Shown piece by piece: positions 24,011-25,282 of a DNA stretch of 25,282 nucleotides. Both the position numbers and the translations under genes were made by a program. This stretch comes from an uncultured Lachnospiraceae bacterium. Lineage in GTDB: Bacteria; Bacillota_A; Clostridia; Lachnospirales; Lachnospiraceae. Positions within the stretch are counted from its first letter, which is position 1, and every line of letters starts with the position of its first letter. A model generated the notes under the pieces. It did no database searches. It was not told where the DNA came from and was given only the letters and a program-made list of their open reading frames with translations. The stretch spans positions 1 to 25,282 of the forward strand of contig CAJUQU010000023.1 in assembly GCA_910588595.1 (NCBI GenBank), written 5' to 3'.

Positions 24011-24090
24011 CACCCGTCATCAAACCGATAAATCGGTTCGCTGACGGGTGACCGGTGCGCGAGTAGTGGAGAAGGTCATTCCCCTACTCG
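24011..24090. repeat. Two adjacent hairpins after the operon terminator
   Basis: The first is CACCCGTCA (24011) with TGACGGGTG (24042), containing AACCGAT/ATCGGTT inside. The second is CGAGTAG (24060) with CTACTCG (24084), with a GG/CC pair further in. Neither is followed by a U tract. They occupy most of the 306-bp spacer between the importer operon and the sensor gene, together with the promoter below; nothing else is seen there. They could be a structured RNA, a binding region or an eroded repeat. Confidence 0.55.
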
Positions 24091-24101
24091 ATTATTGCAT
24101 A

Positions 24102-24131
24102 TTGCACGATATGTCCAGTATGTGGTAAAAT
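24102..24131 (+). promoter_or_regulatory. Candidate promoter of the sensor gene
   Basis: TTGCAC at 24102-24107, 18-bp spacer, TAAAAT at 24126-24131. It lies 120 bp before the start codon, leaving room for a leader. Confidence 0.45.
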
Positions 24132-24250
24132 ATCGTCGATTACAGTTTGCGGTCAGGAGTTTTAGAAAAATAACCGGTGCAGTTTGTGTAGTATTAATGC
24201 TGCGAGGTTCGATCGATCCTTTCCTGCAGATTTTTGATGGGGGATTCAAA

Positions 24251-25282
24251 ATGAAAGCGAATGGTGCAATGACAGACAACAAGATGCAAAAGCATAGTAT
24301 CAGACAGATCATAATCCGTTATGTGACAAAGCTGTCAGTTTTATTGGGAGTCATATTGGTCATATTGATGATAGTGACTTCCCTGATGTCAACTTCATCG
24401 GTGCTCCGTGACAATTTGCGGATCACAGCCCGGATATCGGCACAGAATATCAGTTCTAATATTCATTTGCTGACAGACAGAATGGATCATTTGGCGCAGA
24501 AACCGGAGTGGTCTGATGCGGGCATGTCTGAGGCGGATATGCAGCAGCTGATCGACCAGTGCGAGGAGAGAGTAGAGTCTGTGTGGATCGCCGCTTATGA
24601 TACATCGGGCGAAAAGCTGTACGGGGACAGCGGATCGCCGGCATCTATTGTCGGCAGGGATTACTATGATCATCTGGTTGTCACACAGAACCTGACTGTG
24701 GGGAGTCCTGTGTGTTATGACGGGCTCTGGCAGATCTGTGTAGGGATACCGATTTTGAATAAGGATGGTGAGATCCTGTTCTATTTGATTGGCAGTTACA
24801 AGTATGATCTGCTCAATGACGTTCTGTCAAACATCAATATCGGCAGCAGAGGGATCGCATATATTTTGGACGGTGCGGGCAATATCATCGCGGATAAAAA
24901 TATGGTTGATATGTCGGGTGCAAGAAATCTGTACGAAGCATATCCGTCTGTGAAAAACCGCCGTGCATTTGATGCCATGCTTGATTTCCGCACAGATGTT
25001 GATTCTCTGTTTCTAAAGGGCGTGCAGCATTATACGGCATACTCTCCTATCGTGGGGACAAACTGGACATTGATGATCGCTGCACCTGGATCGGATTTTA
25101 TGGGTACACTGATGTGGTCTGTAGTCATCAGTATCCTGGTCATCGTGGCATTGCAGATCTATACGACGAAACGGACTGTCAAGATCGCAGAACAGATCTC
25201 CGGCTCGTTGGTGCACGCGACAGACCGTCTGACATTGCTCGCGTCAGGAAACCTGAAGGAGGAGGTTGTCTTTGCGGACAGT
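24251..25282 (+). CDS. Membrane sensor protein with dCache-like domain (3' truncated by window)
   Basis: ATG 24251 follows GGGGGA by 6 nt and opens 344 codons that run off the window without a stop. A first helix (VLLGVILVILMIVTSLM, residues about 29-46) precedes an extracytoplasmic region of about 230 residues with dCache/Cache features: NISSNIHLLTDRMDHLAQ helix, VGRDYYDHLVV, VGSPVCYDGLWQICVGIPILN, GIAYILDGAGNIIAD, YTAYSPIVGTNWTLMIA. A second helix (LMWSVVISILVIVALQIY) follows, then the start of a HAMP-like linker (LTLLASGNLKEEV). Proteins of this plan are chemotaxis receptors or diguanylate cyclases; the output domain lies beyond the window, so the choice cannot be made. Ligand unknown. Confidence 0.8.
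   Translation, partial: MKANGAMTDNKMQKHSIRQIIIRYVTKLSVLLGVILVILMIVTSLMSTSSVLRDNLRITARISAQNISSNIHLLTDRMDHLAQKPEWSDAGMSEADMQQLIDQCEERVESVWIAAYDTSGEKLYGDSGSPASIVGRDYYDHLVVTQNLTVGSPVCYDGLWQICVGIPILNKDGEILFYLIGSYKYDLLNDVLSNINIGSRGIAYILDGAGNIIADKNMVDMSGARNLYEAYPSVKNRRAFDAMLDFRTDVDSLFLKGVQHYTAYSPIVGTNWTLMIAAPGSDFMGTLMWSVVISILVIVALQIYTTKRTVKIAEQISGSLVHATDRLTLLASGNLKEEVVFADS

Overview
The window looks like chromosomal DNA of a Clostridia-type Firmicute, most likely a Lachnospiraceae relative. The grounds are strong GGAGG ribosome binding sites, moderate GC with AT-rich spacers, U-tailed hairpin terminators, and family content: a YunG-like protein, a LytTR regulator with an exporter cluster, a Firmicute-type peptide deformylase, a DUF6061-like protein and proteins made of RNA polymerase alpha-CTD-like repeats. 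No rRNA, tRNA or CRISPR array was seen. All assignments come from reading the sequence and recalling families; no search was run.

Region 1 (1-3093) is AT-rich and accessory in character. It holds the tail of an XRE-type regulator, one intact gene built from four alpha-CTD-like helix-hairpin-helix repeats, a second copy split by a 246-bp MITE with an 8-bp target duplication, a 3' remnant of a third copy, a DUF6061-like small gene, and a cluster of short ATRAGGG repeats at the right edge. Region 2 (3094-8171) carries a PHP phosphoesterase, a Phd/RelE-type toxin-antitoxin pair, an AT-rich spacer that may hold an IS remnant, a GNAT acetyltransferase, a ComB-like 2-phosphosulfolactate phosphatase, an HD hydrolase, and an AraC-type regulator whose stop overlaps the start of a ClpP paralogue with an intact catalytic triad.

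Region 3 (8172-14391) is an intracellular carbohydrate locus: a GH38 alpha-mannosidase, a DUF5060/DUF5605-type glycosidase-like protein and, divergently placed, an alpha/beta-hydrolase esterase. A perfect 17-bp inverted repeat lies just upstream of the mannosidase. Region 4 (14498-17254) is a gene graveyard. A LytTR response regulator has one nonsense codon and one frameshift, about 30 codons of a sensor kinase remain, and two peptide-exporter-type ABC genes are stitched together by deletions, so that both ATPase domains have lost Walker A.

Region 5 (17436-25282) holds a peptide deformylase, a YunG-like gene and a five-gene peptide/nickel-type ABC importer operon (lipoprotein, two permeases, two ATPases), followed by a truncated membrane sensor. 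The YunG-like gene and the importer lipoprotein are each intact except for one internal TAG at a probable glutamine position, as is also seen in the LytTR gene. Between the two importer ATPases sits a 136-bp multi-hairpin element flanked by a direct repeat, which supplies the stop codon of the first ATPase.

The observations most worth follow-up are the three in-frame amber codons at glutamine positions, the alpha-CTD repeat family with its MITE insertion, the second hairpin element, the serial deletions in the exporter cluster, and the coupled AraC-ClpP pair.
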